This document shows, in pieces, positions 9,259 through 22,839 of a stretch of 64,000 nucleotides of DNA (within the stretch, counting starts at the first letter, position 1; each line of letters opens with the position of its first letter). Position numbers and translations under genes: made by a program. Location: contig JAQFVV010006255.1 of assembly GCA_028023455.1 (NCBI GenBank), positions 868,001 to 932,000 on the forward strand. Direction: 5' to 3'. The notes below the pieces were generated by a model. The model was given only the letters and a program-made list of their open reading frames with translations, ran no database searches and was not told where the DNA came from. Origin of the DNA: Epiperipatus broadwayi (taxonomy: Eukaryota; Onychophora; Udeonychophora; Euonychophora; Peripatidae).

Positions 9259-11587
9259 GAATAATATGGTACATGATTTTAACTCTTCAATGTTTATTTC
9301 ACTAAAAAATAAAGGGGCATATTCTTGAATAAAAATAAAGAAACATTTCAAATTATATTTTTTATTATATTTATTGTAGTTAATTAATGGGATCCAATAA
9401 TACAAAACATATGTAAAGTCCTGCATGGCTATATGATTCAAATAGAGGATTTATGTTTATTAAACTTTGAAAAGGAAAAAAAATAACTTCATAACAATTT
9501 TTTTCTAAAAGTTAAATATTTAATAGAATGAAATTTTTTATTCTTTTGGTGGTAACTTTATTTTTGTAATTAGCAGACAAATAGATCTACACATCTGGTA
9601 ATTTATTTCTTTTCTATGAAAGAAATTAGATAAATTAAACACATTAACATAAGTAATTTTTTTGTTAATTCGGTTAATGTGGATCTGGTCCCATATTCAG
9701 AAATTGTTGGCTATAAAAAGAGTGTGTCTTTATTGTTCTGAGCTGGAGTGATGGAAACAAACTTATCACTAGGAAAAAAAGATTCAACCACTACCATAAA
9801 TTGCTTTTGATTATTGTATCTGAAGTAAACTTACTTGTTGTATAAAGAGATGGAAAATATTTTAGTAACTAATATGAATGAGTAAAGTCCAACTTTTATA
9901 AGTGCTAATCACATTTGTTCACCAGAGATGGCTTACTGATTGCTTAGAACATTCTTGACTTTTAAATGTGTTAAATAAATAATCTGCTGAGAAGAGAGAG
10001 AATGAAATTCCATGTAAAAAGAAGTAACCTTATAGCCAATGTTTTGTGAGAGATCAGATTAAAAAACAAATGCACATTTATTATAGTGCCTGTGGGACTG
10101 TGAAAAAGACAAGTATATAAACCAGTAAGATGGACTGCCCCTGTTGTAGAAGCATGAATCACTAATTCTTAACCATGGAAGTGAATGTTGAAACCAGAAT
10201 TATGACAAGTATGCAAATTGATCTTGAATATATGTGTGCACATATCTACATATTCACATATCTACAGTTCTAGAAGAAAGAAAAAATGTACATACTTTAA
10301 ATTATAAACAAGTGACTTTCGAACCTAAGGTGAAAATATGCTAATTTCATTTATTGCCTTAATTGTAGTAGTAGTATTTATTTTTTATTATTAATGTTTT
10401 AGTGGTGTGAATTTAAAATGATTTTAAATATTTTCATTTTGTGACGTGTATTTTAAATAATTATTGTTGGTTTTCTTGTAATAAAGAAAATGTTCTTTAT
10501 TTCTAGAAGTTATGGCGGGATATTTGACATACTTTTGTAACTATTATTATTAAGTTGTTAATATTATTATAATGTCTGTCTTCTTATTTCTAGAAGCATG
10601 TCAAAATACTTCTAACATAATATAAGAGTCTGTACATGTGATTAATATAACTAATTATCTAACAGAAAGATTTCAAGCTAGCATTTATTGGTCAATACTA
10701 GTCTAGAAATTAAGAATCATAATAAGGGTTAAGTTATCACAGGGTATTTGAATTCCATGGGAATAAAAAAATGGCTGGTGCTTATTAAGTACAAATATTT
10801 CCTTATCATATAATATTATAATAAAAATATAATTAAACTCAGTAAAAATATACCTAGTTTTAAAAGATATTATTAGTCTAATAAACTGGAGTAGATATGG
10901 GGTTGTCCAAAATACTTAGTAGTCTTTGAAGCATAAAAATCTTATTTAGTATTGTACTAAACTGCTTTACAGATAATTTTTTTTCATTTCAACAGAATGT
11001 CATGCATAAAATTCTGTGTCGGTAAACTATAATTAAAATGCAGCCTATAAAATTTTTTTATAAAAAAAAATCATTCTTTAGATTTTGAACTAAAAGCTGT
11101 TCAAAATTTTTTACAAAAGATTAATTGATAAAAAAGAATTTTCATCATCTACTTTATACGATTTTGATGAAATATTGTAAGCAAATTACTTTTAAAATAA
11201 ACTTAACTCTTTCAGCTTGAACATTTTAAAATACTGGCCTGACACACAATTTTCACAATAACTTCAGTTTTAATTATGTTAGATCAAAAACAATTACATT
11301 GCTAGAAACTAGAAACATTAAGGAAAACAATAAACATAAAATAAATTGTGATAACTATATAAAAATAAGGGGAAAAAAGAAATTTTCACATCCGAAATAA
11401 TTATTATTTTATTGTTTGTTCATAATTTAAAAAGTAACATTAACTAAAATTGAAAATACATCTTCAGTGATAATTTCTGTATATTCCTCACAAAATTATC
11501 TTTCTAAACATGTATAACATGTCTTACCTGAGTTAATCCACAGCTTCACAATCTCCAAAAGAATTCGGATATGACTTCTTCATTTTT
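9259..11587. other. AT-rich spacer, nothing recognised
   Basis: Short open frames only. A 25-bp block (TTATTTCTAGAAG) occurs twice near 10500 and 10590. No gene or element is supported. Confidence 0.5.
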
Positions 11588-11973
11588 ATCTTGTACCCCA
11601 AATGTTCTAAATGTCAAAGGCATCTATAAAGAAAAAGATTCATTCTAATAAAAGATACAAAAGAAATCATCATAGCAATTGGCTTATTATCCATCTAAAA
11701 CTAGAAATTGTAGGCTACTGTCTATATCACTGATAAAATGAGTTTCATCTCTTCATTTTATATTTTTTTGTGTACATCAGATCTTGTACCCCAAATGTTC
11801 TAAATGTCAAAGGCGTCTATAAAGAAAAAGATTCATCCTAATAAAAGATACAAAAGAAATCATCATAGCAATTGGCTTCTTATCCATCTAAAACTAGAAA
11901 TTGTAGGCTACTGTCTATATCACTGATAAAATGAGTTTCATCTCTTCATTTTATATTTTTTTGTGTACATCAG
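11588..11973. repeat. Tandem duplication, 193-bp unit, two copies
   Basis: The block starting ATCTTGTACCCCAAATGTTC at 11588 repeats at 11781 nearly base for base (CATCTATAAA versus CGTCTATAAA, TTATTATCC versus TTCTTATCC). High identity implies a recent duplication. No coding potential. Confidence 0.95.
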
Positions 11974-12490
11974 TGATGTTTATATTCTTTATGGATACCA
12001 GTGATGTTTATATTCTTTATGCACACAAGTGATGTTTATATTCTTTATGCACAGAAGTGATGCTATTTTATTATATTTATTGTACCACATAGATATAATT
12101 TATTTGCACATAGTATATTTGTTAGCTATAGACTTGAAAATAATGTTATGAAACATATAGCAAAACCAAAGCATGAACAAGAGTAAACAAAAACAAGAAT
12201 CAGAATGTGATTATGTTTGTGTATTCAATGTTTGTATACATTTGATGATTAGTTTTATAACTGTTTATATTCTTTATGCACACAAGTGATGTTTATATTC
12301 TTTATGCACAGAAGTGATGTTATCTTGTTATATTTATTGTACCACATATATATAATTTGTTTGCATACAGATCATTTGTTAGCAATAGACTTGAAAAACA
12401 TAAACAAGAATCAGAATTTGATTATATATATATGTGTATGCAATGTTTGTATACATTTGATTATTAGTTTTATAACAAATTACTTATAAA
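11971..12490. repeat. 28-bp minisatellite and a ~256-bp tandem duplication
   Basis: The unit GTGATGTTTATATTCTTTAT plus eight bases is repeated about three times from 11973 to 12058, and again twice at 12262-12320. The following block, TATTTATTGTACCACATA, is at 12074 and 12330. The whole 12000-12245 segment is therefore duplicated at about 256-bp spacing. Confidence 0.85.
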
Positions 12491-14740
12491 CCATATTATA
12501 TAAACATAATTAATGATTTTCATAATAAATTATACTTTTTGAAAAACATTATTTTTATAATAGTATAGGTAGAACGTTACAAAATTACATTAGATATGAA
12601 TTCTATATGAGCATAAATAACTAACACACACTAATTACAAACTAAAATTAATAAAAAATATAATTTTATGAAAAATATATATATATATAATTTTTTGAAA
12701 AAAAATTTTTAAAAAAATTAAAAATGTTACTTATGGGATTACGTTGAAAATCTATTGTAGGCCTTCTTTGTGATTTGCACCGGAGAACATATCATTTGCT
12801 GCCCGTAAATTATTTTTGTCTTTTATCACTTCATGATAAGTACAAAAATTATTTAAAAAAAACAAAAAAATTAAATACTGTGGTCGATTAAAAAATTTGT
12901 CAAAAATCCAAATTTTAACCGATTTTTTTAAAATAAACATTTTCTGAAAGCCACATGATTAAGCTACCAAAAACTCGTATTTTGTTCTATGTCATACTTA
13001 TACTTTTTATGTCAGTAAAGAAAGAAAACAAAACATCATCTGAAAAACAAAAGCAGTGCACTCGTAGCGCTAAGGACGTTGAAGAAGTTAAAGCATGAAG
13101 TGTTAATTACTAAAAGCAGGCATATCTTCAATTCAAATTTAATCATTTCTCTTAAGTATATAATAACCTTATTGTGGTGTAAAATACTGGGTAAGTTATG
13201 AACTGTTTATTATATATTCTTTTGTTATTATTACTGTCTTAAATATTTCTGGTATAAATGTTTATTCATAATAATGTCAAATATTATATCTGAATATTCT
13301 CATAGATATAAAGCCATTTAGTTTGCTATTACTGAAGTCTTAAATAGTTACCAATCAATTAAATTAATTGCTTTAATATTAATATTTAGATCATACCAAT
13401 ACCCTGTAGCCTAATAATTTTTTATTCTTAATAAATATTTGTGTGTAATTCCTTTATTTTTGTGTAAATAGCTAACTAAGGAATTAATTATTGGTATCTT
13501 ACTAAGTAATTAATTACACTTTACTTTATTAACTTTGTAAAATTTCTTTATTCAATGCACTTTAAAATCTTGAGTCACTGATATTCTCTGTAATCTCAAG
13601 GTTGTACACTAATTTTTAGCATCAGGAAATTTTAATACAGGTGTATATGGGTGTTTAATTAGTTGCCTGATAAAGTCAGCAGTCAACATTATATAACTTA
13701 TAGTTCCCTAAAGAAATAAAGTATAATGTTTTATAAAATAAATATAATTTTGGTAATAATCATTATAAAAAGGTAACTATATAGTATTCCTCCCATATTT
13801 AAAAATAAAAATCAATTTCTTGCCAATCATATATGTTTTTATTATAAAAAATTTGATTTTTAACATACTAGGCTTAATTAATAGTTCAGCTATTGTGTGA
13901 TACACCACACACACATTATCTTTTACCCAAATTTTAAACTAATATATCACTACTATATTTTTAAACTTTTTCAGTTATCATCTTAGAATTTGTAGCCTTT
14001 TTATTTTTAATATTAGATATAAAAAAATTTAGAAATCCTAAAGATGTTTTAACTTCATTAACCTAAATATTTTTATATAAATCTAAATGAATATGTAGAT
14101 TGCATATACCATTAAAAACTGCCACAATCATGTATTATCTAAAAAATGATAAAAATATTCTCTCCATTTGCCTAAAATCTCATTATTTTATAAAAGAATG
14201 TTACTTGTGAATTTAATAGAATTATAATATATATGGATCATAAATGAGATTTTAAAAAATAATATTATTAAATGCTTTTATTGACTGTACTAAAAATAAA
14301 TAAAATAATTGTTTCTTCAACTATAAATGGAGTTTTTAGATTTAACTTGAAATAAAAGCATGGGAGCTTCAAAAATTAATTAAATCAATTTCTTTTCTTT
14401 TTAGTGCACAATCAATAAAAGCATTTAATAAAAAAAAATATCTATTATTTTTAAGTTTTTAGTATTGGCACAGTAAATAAAAATGTAAAACTATATTGTT
14501 CTTTAAATTGATTGAATACTTGTAGTTGATACGTATATCATTAGATATTTCTTCTATAAGTTAAAATGTACACCCCTTATATATATATATAGCATATTTA
14601 ATATGTGCAATAATAATACATGTGTATATATCGTAAATGAACTTCATTTAATACATATAATTTTTCTTTAAATCAATATCACACATATAGTATATATATA
14701 TCATTAGATATTTCTACTGTAAGTTAATATATATACTTTT
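12491..14740. other. AT-rich spacer
   Basis: Over 2 kb with no supported gene. A small reading-frame fragment near 13010-13100 (KKENKTSSEKQKQCTRSAKD) is too short to assign. Confidence 0.45.
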
Positions 14741-15050
14741 AATGTATATATTATATTTAGTATGTGTACATAATTATATATGTATAATAAATCAGTTAAC
14801 CCAGTTTTTTATTTAAAATTGTTTGATAGATTTTTATTTTAAACAGTTGTTTTTTTTTAAAAATACTAAAAAAAAAAAAAAATCTAAATCTTTTTTATCT
14901 TTTCACAATTGTTTAAATAATGTGAGTTTTTTAGTTTATCTTTTAAAAAAAACAATTGTTTTAAAATAAAAATAGAAACTATCAAACAATTTTGAATAGA
15001 AAGCTTATTATATATAATTATGTACACATACTAAATATGATGTATATATT
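14741..15050. repeat. Inverted repeat, ~110-130-bp arms
   Basis: The left arm 14741-14873 (TTTAGTATGTGTACATAATT, then AAAATTGTTTGATAG) is matched by the reverse complement of 14926-15050. The loop is A/T homopolymer. It ends exactly where the piggyBac-type MITE begins, so the MITE inserted at its edge or the two were copied together. Confidence 0.75.
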
Positions 15051-15052
15051 AG

Positions 15053-15750
15053 CCTTTCAACCAGCTTCTCCAACTATAATTGAATTGGCTTTAACTCACT
15101 CTAAAATGGGCAATTTTTACATTATCATACCAAATTTATGCTCATTTTAAAGCTTAAAAAGTACTGTAAGATGCTGCCCTCTATAGAATTATTTTACAAG
15201 TAAAAAATCAATAATATTTAAATTTAAAGCTAAAAAAGGTGCTTATTGGTTGTTTTTCATTTTGAACAAAAGGGAGCATTTGTCAACAATTTTGACAGCT
15301 CCAAGTTTTTTGTTTTGATTTTCAAAATGAAAATGAATGAATTAGAGTATTGTTTTACATATTATAAATTATTTTGATAAAATATGCTGAAAATATAATT
15401 ATTTTAGAAGAATAGTTAAGATTTTAGTAAAAATTCTTTACTTTTAGATGAATGTAAATTGAAAAAGAAATCAATGATGTAGGCTGCATTTTCTTATAGG
15501 TTATGAAACATTCATTTTAGGTTTGCCACTATAAATTATTTTTATAATTATAAATAAAATGTATTTTTGAAAAAACTTTCATTCACTTTAATAATCTGAC
15601 AAATTATTAATTTACTTTTTAGAAAGTAAACTAAAATGAATATAATATTAAAAAACATATATATATTTTTACTGCTGATTTTGTATTGACCAATTAAAAG
15701 TTTTGAACTTTAACTCATTCAGCCAATAGGTATTTTAACTGCTGTAAAGA
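15053..15750 (+). mobile_element. piggyBac-type MITE copy 2 (diverged)
   Basis: A 698-bp copy of the family at 8316 and 28371, recognised by the shared blocks CTGTAAGATGCTGCCCTC, GAATTATTTTACAAGTAAAA, AGATTTTAGTAAAAATTCTT and the closing CCAATTAAAAG. It is flanked by TTAG (a decayed TTAA, 15049-15052) on the left and TTAA (15751-15754) on the right. Its ends, CCTTTCAACCAGC and TCTTTACAGCAG, are decayed inverted repeats, so it is the oldest of the three copies. Confidence 0.75.
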
Positions 15751-15754
15751 TTAA

Positions 15755-16855
15755 GAGTTAAAATTGTTTTTAAAATGTTATTAAACTGAAAGAAAGAAAA
15801 TTTAAACTGCCTTCTTGCAATCATTATTTAAAATAAATAAAAGTTCTAAGAATATTATTCACTGTGATATGTAAAGTTTTTGAATATTTTTCATATATTT
15901 CCTGCCCTCTGTTCCTTATCCATCAAACTACTTGACATATTGAAAAGATAAGAGTTTAAATGGATTATAATGGATTAGGCTGGTATAATTTAGTTATATA
16001 TCAATTTTAAGCAATTCTATTGAATATAAATATATTAAACTTCAATTTTAAAATTTCATTCTAATTTGAAAAAGATCAAAAGTTAGCAAACAAACAAACC
16101 AATTTTCCAACTTCAATAAAAGCATTTAAAAATGTAAAGTGACTTCAATCAGAAAAAGACCTTCTGTACAGTTTTAATTCATCACTCAAATTTAAATCTT
16201 TTTATGAATTGTTAAATTGCTTATATTAAATCTTTATATTTTATTATTCTGCAATAAAAAATACCTCTATTATTTTTAATCAAGTTACTACTAAGAATCT
16301 AAGAAAAAAATTAATTGTATTCATAACACATCCATTAAAAGAAACTTTTGAAAATTCAAAGAGCAATATTAGTGTTTAATATTGATTAAATTTAGCACAA
16401 ATAAATGCTTCAAAAAATGATTAAATTTGACATTTTGGACAGGACTTATTTTTTTTATTTTTGAAGTATCTTAGTCTATGATATGTACAACATATAAACA
16501 TTTTATTTCCATTATAATTCTTATCTATAATATAATATAAAGATTGTTTGTCTTAACAAACAACTTTGAATAATCAATCCATGTGTTGTGCAAAAATTCA
16601 ATAATAATAAATTATTTGAGTTTACAATACCAGTACCACTGATTACAATAACTTTGGGCCAAAGATTATTATTTTTCTAATGTATGCATTAATCCCTTCA
16701 AAAAAGCTAGTTTTTTTAAATGGTATTAGTGAAATAAAACAATTTAACAAAAAGTTAAAGCTTTCTTTAAACTTTCTAAATCTACAACTGGATTATAATC
16801 ATTGTTAAAATAAGCATAGAGACCACTGCATAAGCCATGTTTAATACCACAAATC
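15755..16855. other. AT-rich spacer
   Basis: No gene or element recognised. Confidence 0.5.
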
Positions 16856-16859
16856 TTTT

Positions 16860-17100
16860 AATTAGAGAGGATTTGATTCTAGACTTTCCATCTCCCATTA
16901 GTCATCTACTCCATCTTATACAACTGATGCACATGACCACATACATGTGAAAAAGATAAATGTTCTCCAATACACATATTTCATGCTGAACCAGCACTCA
17001 TCAATTGGTCTGGATCATCTTCTTTCATACATATATATATATAATCAGTGCTCAGTTTATATTAAGATAGCAAATCTTCAAACTTTAATGGAAGTATTAT
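16860..17100 (-). mobile_element. Family B ribozyme-element copy
   Basis: On the minus strand it holds, in order, TTAAAGTTTGAAGATTTGCT, the hammerhead-like block, CACATGTATGTGGTCATGTG, and a tRNA-like B-box match near 16870-16885 (GAATCAAATCC). It has the same order of segments as the copies at 41 and 50 kb. Confidence 0.7.
16962..17018 (-). ncRNA. Hammerhead ribozyme relic (family B)
   Basis: Minus strand: ACCAA, TTGATGA (core C3 changed to T), stem II GTGCT/AGCAT around GGTTC, then GAAATATGTGTATTGG. Stem I and GAAA are kept. The core change predicts loss of activity. Confidence 0.65.
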
Positions 17101-18129
17101 AAATCTTTTATTGATTCATCTAGAAATTTAAATAATAGAAGATACCAAATTACACCTCACAACAATTTTAACTTCTTCTTTCACTTAAAAGATCTATTTT
17201 TCTAAAAAAAAATGTAGTCAACTACCTGATGGTTTAAACTTTCTTCTTCAGTAAATCAATTTTTACTAAAAATACAAACAATCTTAAATCATAACCACTC
17301 TCTAATTATAAGTGTCATTTTTTAAGCCTTGAAAAGTTTTTGTCAACTAAAGTTTGTACATTTGTCTTCCTAAGTTTAGAAGAAAAAATATATAATTAAA
17401 ATACCTTTATTACTGTTACGATCTCCAGCCTTATTATCATAACCAATAATGATTTTTATTATTTTAGTAAGTGACTCAACAGATATGACAGTCTATCTAG
17501 ATTGGCAGGATAGGCTAATATTTTGCCAACATCTTTCAGATTCTTTTGTCTCTGATGGCAAGCTAAGCAACTCCTTGATAGAGCTACATAAATATACAAT
17601 CTTTGTCAAGTTGAAACTTTTGCCTCAAAATTATTTCCAAACCAACTTATCATTCATTCTATCATCTTTACAAAGATTACAACTAAAAGGATTTTCAGAT
17701 AACTACAACTATCTTCATTACTACTTTTCAGTTTTGAGACCTTCCAGACACAAAATAAAGAATATATTGTAATAAGAATACAGTTGCATGATTATACATA
17801 CACATTATAGTCACAGTTACTGCAGGACATGACCTATGTCAAGAGAAACTTACAATGATTAGGCTTTCCATCAACTCAAGTGATTGAACATAGTAATTTA
17901 AAAGAATATTGGAAAAAGGCACAATAGCTTGTTGGTGTCTGAAATAGATGAGATTTTGATAAAACAAATCTTTTATGAGGTATCAGAAAGCACTCTTTAT
18001 GTGCTTCTTTTTGTTTTGTTTTTTAAATTAACAATAATATTTAAAAGGCATTACAATATCCATTACTATTGTCACTATCCGATGACTATAATAACATCTC
18101 ATGATTATATTACAAATTTTATTATTAAA
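17101..18129. other. AT-rich sequence with unassigned open frames
   Basis: Open frames at 17449-17772 and 17929-18138 have no recognisable motif and normal background base composition. I do not call them genes. They lie just upstream of a LINE fragment and may be decayed parts of it. Confidence 0.35.
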
Positions 18130-18560
18130 AAAAATTAACGGCTGTTTTATTGTTAATATTTTGTGGATTAAAATGGAAAACTAAAGGAATAAAAATAAAG
18201 ATTACTTGTCATCTAGATTTTGCAAAAGATTTGTTTGTTTTAGCAAATAATCCTTCAGAACTTTAAGAAATATTACCAAACTAGCAAATGAAAGTGAAAA
18301 AATAAGATTGAAAGTCAGTACTAAAATATCTAAAATTATTGCCAATAATTAAAAAAAAAAGAAGAAACATAAGTGGTAAGAGATCAGAATACTATTATTA
18401 ATATAGAAGGACACATAAAGGGTGAAACTAATTATAAAATTAAAGGCATGAAATAAGCATAGTATTAAAAAGATGAATGTCTGTTTTTCTGAAAAGAAAG
18501 ATTTTGATAAATATAGTTTACCAATGTTTATGTGGGTTAGAGATTTTAATGATTAAAAGA
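18130..18560 (+). pseudogene. LINE reverse transcriptase fragment (palm, motif C)
   Basis: Translating the plus strand gives KITCHLDFAKDLFVLANNP, then SEL, an in-frame stop, EILPN, and soon KVSTKISKI. This is the non-LTR RT signature around the catalytic FADD motif (usual form LRFADDLVLLA...ELQ.ML), here decayed to FAKD. VVRDQNTIINIEGHIKGE follows, corresponding to the thumb boundary. Several stops are present. The RTE/CR1-like affinity is a guess from this short stretch. A (A)n-rich stretch follows at 18340-19010. Confidence 0.6.
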
Positions 18561-19084
18561 AAACAATGCAGACATCTCAGATCTAACTGCATACGATGGA
18601 GCAATAAATATTCATTGGGATTAATAAGGAATTATTAAAAGCAAAATTTATAAACGAAGAGTCAATTTGACATCATTATCATTAATGAAAAAAATTAAGA
18701 TACAAACTTAACTGGAATAAATGAATAACTAAAGTTGAATGCACATAAGAGATAGAAAACAGCTGTTTGTGAGAGGCTGAAATAAATGACTAGTATAAAA
18801 TATTATTTAAAAAATTTTAAAGTTTTAAAAGAGACTAAAACAAGTTTGTACATAATAAAAAAGAATAGATTAAAGAAGAATTTATAATAATAAAAAAATA
18901 GCTATAAGCAGCAGAATTGTGATTAAAAATCTACAAAGTGCTATGATAATAAAATGTACGATATTGCTAAAAAAAAAATAAATAAAAATATATATATTAT
19001 AAAAAAAAAATAATATATAAAATGAAGAAGGAGAAAGGTATTAGGAAAATAGTATTTTGATTATTTTTTTTTTTTTATATTTAT

Positions 19085-20095
19085 TTTTTTTTTTTGGGTT
19101 GTGAGGGGTAGGGGGGGGAGGGGAGGGGGGGGGGTTTTTAATTTTTTTTTATATTATCTTACATATAAAAAAAAAAAACAGGAAGTTAATAAGCTTGTGT
19201 TTTTTTTATTTTATAAAATAGAGGTGTTTTCCTCCTTTCATATATATTTGAGGGAATGTTTTTCTTGCAGGGGGGGGTGGGGGAAGACGGGGGAGGAAAA
19301 AAGGGGGGGCCCAAAATCCCCCCCGGGGGGGGGCCCCTTAGGATCCCCCCATGAGATTTGGATGGGGGGGGGGGGGGGGAGGAGGGGGGGGGGGGGTGGA
19401 GTTTAATCTATTAATATAAGAGGATAGTATATCTTTATATATATCTGAGATATTTTATTATATATGTGTGTGAAGGGGAGAGTGGAGGGCCAGTGGTTGG
19501 TGGTGGTTTAGGGAAAAAGATGTTTTTTTGTTTTTTTTTTTTTTTTTTATTTTTTGTGTGTGGGGGTTGGGTGGTGTTAGTGGAAAGGGGGGGGGGGGGG
19601 GGGGGGTGAAATTTTTTTCTTCTTTTCCCTTTATTTATATATAATAGGCAGAGGGAAAAAAAGAAGTTTGTTTTTTATTTAATAGATAGGAGGGCCGCCC
19701 CCCCCTTCCTTGAGTAGTAAATGGATTTTTTGTTTTTTGTGGGGGGGGGGAGGTTGTCATTTGGGGACCAGGGGGGGGACAATAATCCCGCCGCCGGGGG
19801 GGCGCTTGGGCCCCCCCCAACAATATTTTTTTATGGGGGGAGGGGGGGAGGGGGGGGGGGGGGGGGGGATGGAAGGCCTTTCATTTAACAATTAAGGAGG
19901 TTTTTTTTTATATATTATTTTTTGGCCCATATACTAGTGTGGGGGGGAGAGAGGATGGTCTGGCCCAGGGGAGGGTGTGGGGTTTGGTAAAAAATGTATT
20001 GTGGGGGTTTTTTTTTTTTTTTAAAAATATGTGTGTGTGTGGGTGTGGGGTGTTGGGAGAGAGGGGGGGGGGGGGGGGAGTGAAAAAGTCTTTCC
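19085..20095. repeat. Poly-G/poly-T tract with ~470-bp periodicity
   Basis: About 1 kb dominated by G-runs of 7-16, T-runs of up to 19 and C-runs of 7-8, utterly unlike the surrounding AT-rich DNA. A coarse repeat of about 470 bp can be followed: the C-run/G-run block near 19320 matches that near 19790, and the GGTTTAGGGAAAAAGATG region near 19510 matches TTTGGTAAAAAATGTATT near 19985. It may be a G-quadruplex-prone satellite, or low-quality long-read consensus over such a satellite. Gly/Pro-rich open frames in it are compositional artefacts. Confidence 0.75.
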
Positions 20096-22480
20096 CCTTT
20101 ACCCTATATTAAATATTGCTAAAATGATTTGTAAATCCAGAATTTCCAAGAACTGCATTTTAATATGATGTTTTCCTGCAATCAGCCAGACTTTAGAATT
20201 AGGCTTGAAGAAAGCACAAACTATGACTTTTATTTTTAATTTTAAAGACATGGCTAATTGATTCCCTTACAAAGCTTAGAAAATAATTATATCACATTGT
20301 GTTTTATTATTGTTTAAAATGTGTATTTTAAAATGTATAGTATTATGTTTAAATTGTGTGAGTTATAATATGATGAAAAAGGATTTGAGTTTGTAAAGTT
20401 AATATAGTTTAAGTTTAGAATTAAATATAAAAAATAATGTATTTTAACTGAATGATTTTCTTTTGTTAAAAAAAAAAAAGTAACACATGTTCGATTGCTC
20501 ATTTGTATTTTCTTCCAATAAGTAAGGGAAAAAAATACAGGTTCTAAATATATTCAAGTCAATAAATTGTAGTTATCAGAACTAATAAAGAAATTTTAAA
20601 AATGTATCCATTTTTAAAGTTAAAATATTTGAACGGAAGCAGCATAATCACCCTTAAAACCGTTAATAAAAATCTTAAAATATTTTTTTTTCAAAATCCG
20701 GAGCTTATTTTTTATTCCACAAAAATAAAATATTCATTTTTCAATACAAACAACAAGAAAATATTTTGTAAACTAAATTTAACATTCAGCAACAATAGAC
20801 TGAAATATAACCCTATTCTATGCCACTCAGAAATAACTTTTAACTATAATCTAGCTTGTTTTCATCTGCATGAGGTTATGATGTAAATAATCTAAGAACA
20901 GATTTCTTAGCATCACTTTAATATATTACTAAATATTGTACTTTTGTTTGAAAAAAAAAATGTTTATACAAAACTTTTGGATATTAAATATTATGAGAAA
21001 TATTATCGGCACACACGAGTGATTTTTCATTCTTTTATACAGTCCTGTCAAATATTAGAAATATGTTCTTTTACAAAAAAATGTAACAAATTTTATTAAC
21101 AGATCAGATTCATTATGAACTTAATTAAACATCATTTCACTACTTAAGATATGCCTTAAAATTAAGATCTTTCTGGATATGCTAGTTCAAAAATTATAAT
21201 GTAAAAAAATGGGCATCTTGTGAGATCCAGAAATAAATTTATTTTTCATAATCAATTATAAAGTCATCTACATTTGATTTTCTTAGATGTTGCTAACAGA
21301 GGTTTATTAGCAAGTTCAAGAACATTATTAATCACAGTTCAAGGCTTATCTGTTTCAGAAATGTAATTTAAGTTTTTTTAGTTGTATCTAAACATAAGCC
21401 ATGATCACATAATAGTGTTCAGTCTGTGCTACAGTGATAAAACTATTTTCTAGATAAAATCTTTACAAATTTTATGTAATATTTAAGAATATTTAGCTTT
21501 CTAAAAAAATATATATGTTGAATAAATATATCTGGGTGCAATTTGATAGGATTACTTTTGTTTAATTTATATGCTGTATTAATTGTGTCGACTTATTTTT
21601 TTTTTCTAATAATAAAAAACGAATGTTTGTTATATTTATACTTCGAATATTTTTCTTGATAAAATAATTTTTGATTATTCTTTGTTTTTTGAATACTTTG
21701 ACTTGTATTTAAATAATCTCTAAATTTTTCTACTCAGGAAGTTTGCTTGATGACAAAGGTGGCCTTCGAAATATGTTTCCCCCCCTCTAAATACTGAATT
21801 CACTTCTCTAATATTCTTATTTATTTAAATCTTTTTTTATTTGGAATAGAATTAATTTGTATTTGAAAGTTTTATTTTCTAGCATTCTCTAAGAAAATTA
21901 AATTATAAAAAATAAAGAAAAAAATGTCTCGCTTTTCATTAGCTTTCATTAAATATTTATTGATCGTTTGTTATATTTCACACAAGTTAAATTTTGATTA
22001 CATTATAGTTCCAATTAGAGAATGCCTTGATGGTATTTGTTTTTTTAATAACACTAAAAGAATTGTATTGTCTAAATTATTTTCACTGTTATATAATAAA
22101 AAAACCTCATCAAGCAGCTTAGAATATAAAAAAAAATGGCAAAATAAAGAAAACAATTTTTTTTATGTATAATCAAAAGGAATTGCTTTCTGTTTTTTTA
22201 TTATTATTAATTTATCTGGAAATTAGTAAGAGAAAGAAAACTATTAGAAGACGCTTATTTAACGTCTAATCAGTTTATATTTCAACCATAGGGAACTTAA
22301 AAACTATAAAATAAAAAAAGAACATGTCAGAAATGCTTTAAAGTCTTAATTATAAATAAAAAAAATTATTTGTAATAAGTTTAATTCTTATTATTTTTTG
22401 GTAAAATATTATTTAAAGTGTATGTTGTAATTTTAAATATTAAGATGCTACGATATATCACACTAAAGAAATAGCAACTT
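20096..22480. other. AT-rich spacer
   Basis: Open frames at 20602-20886 and 21924-22172 show no recognisable motif. No element boundaries are seen. Confidence 0.4.
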
Positions 22481-22595
22481 TTGGCAAGCGTTGTTAGCCG
22501 AGAAGTCAGCGCAGCTGCCTTGCGAGCAAGCAGTTGCTTGTAGACAGTTGTTGCGGGTTCGCTTCCTGGCCGATACTATGACATATAGAAAAAAA
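22481..22595 (+). repeat. tRNA-derived repeat (SINE or tRNA pseudogene)
   Basis: Has an internal Pol III B box, GGGTTCGCTTCC, at about 22555-22566, and an A-box-like TTAGCCGAGAAGTCAGCGCA upstream. The anticodon-arm region carries an 18-nt insertion relative to the copy at 63878-63986. Both copies share the sequence beyond the tRNA end (GATACTATGACAT here, AATGCTATGAGACAT there) and then an A-run. That marks a dispersed retroposed family rather than two independent tRNA genes. Confidence 0.65.
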
Positions 22596-22839
22596 TGACA
22601 ATAAAAATATAATGAATGCATGATTAATTGTTCTGAAAGTTCACAAGGATTGAGCACGAAAAAGTGACAGATTGATGCTGTGATTCATGGACCATGAGCG
22701 GCAGAGATTGTTACTGTTGTAAATCTGGTAGTGACAAGTTACAATGTTTAAATGCTGTTTTTAATTGTAGTACCTATATATTGATTAATTATTTATAACT
22801 GTTAGAAAATTTAATATAAATATATATAGTAAATAGAGG
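22596..22839. other. Spacer
   Basis: Nothing recognised. Confidence 0.5.

Noticed and set aside
19101-19895. Gly-rich and Pro-rich open frames
   Set aside because: They follow from G and C runs in the poly-G tract. Both strands give similar artefacts.
22481-22595. Functional tRNA gene
   Set aside because: The anticodon region carries an 18-nt insertion and the flanks are shared with a second copy, pointing to a retroposed repeat.
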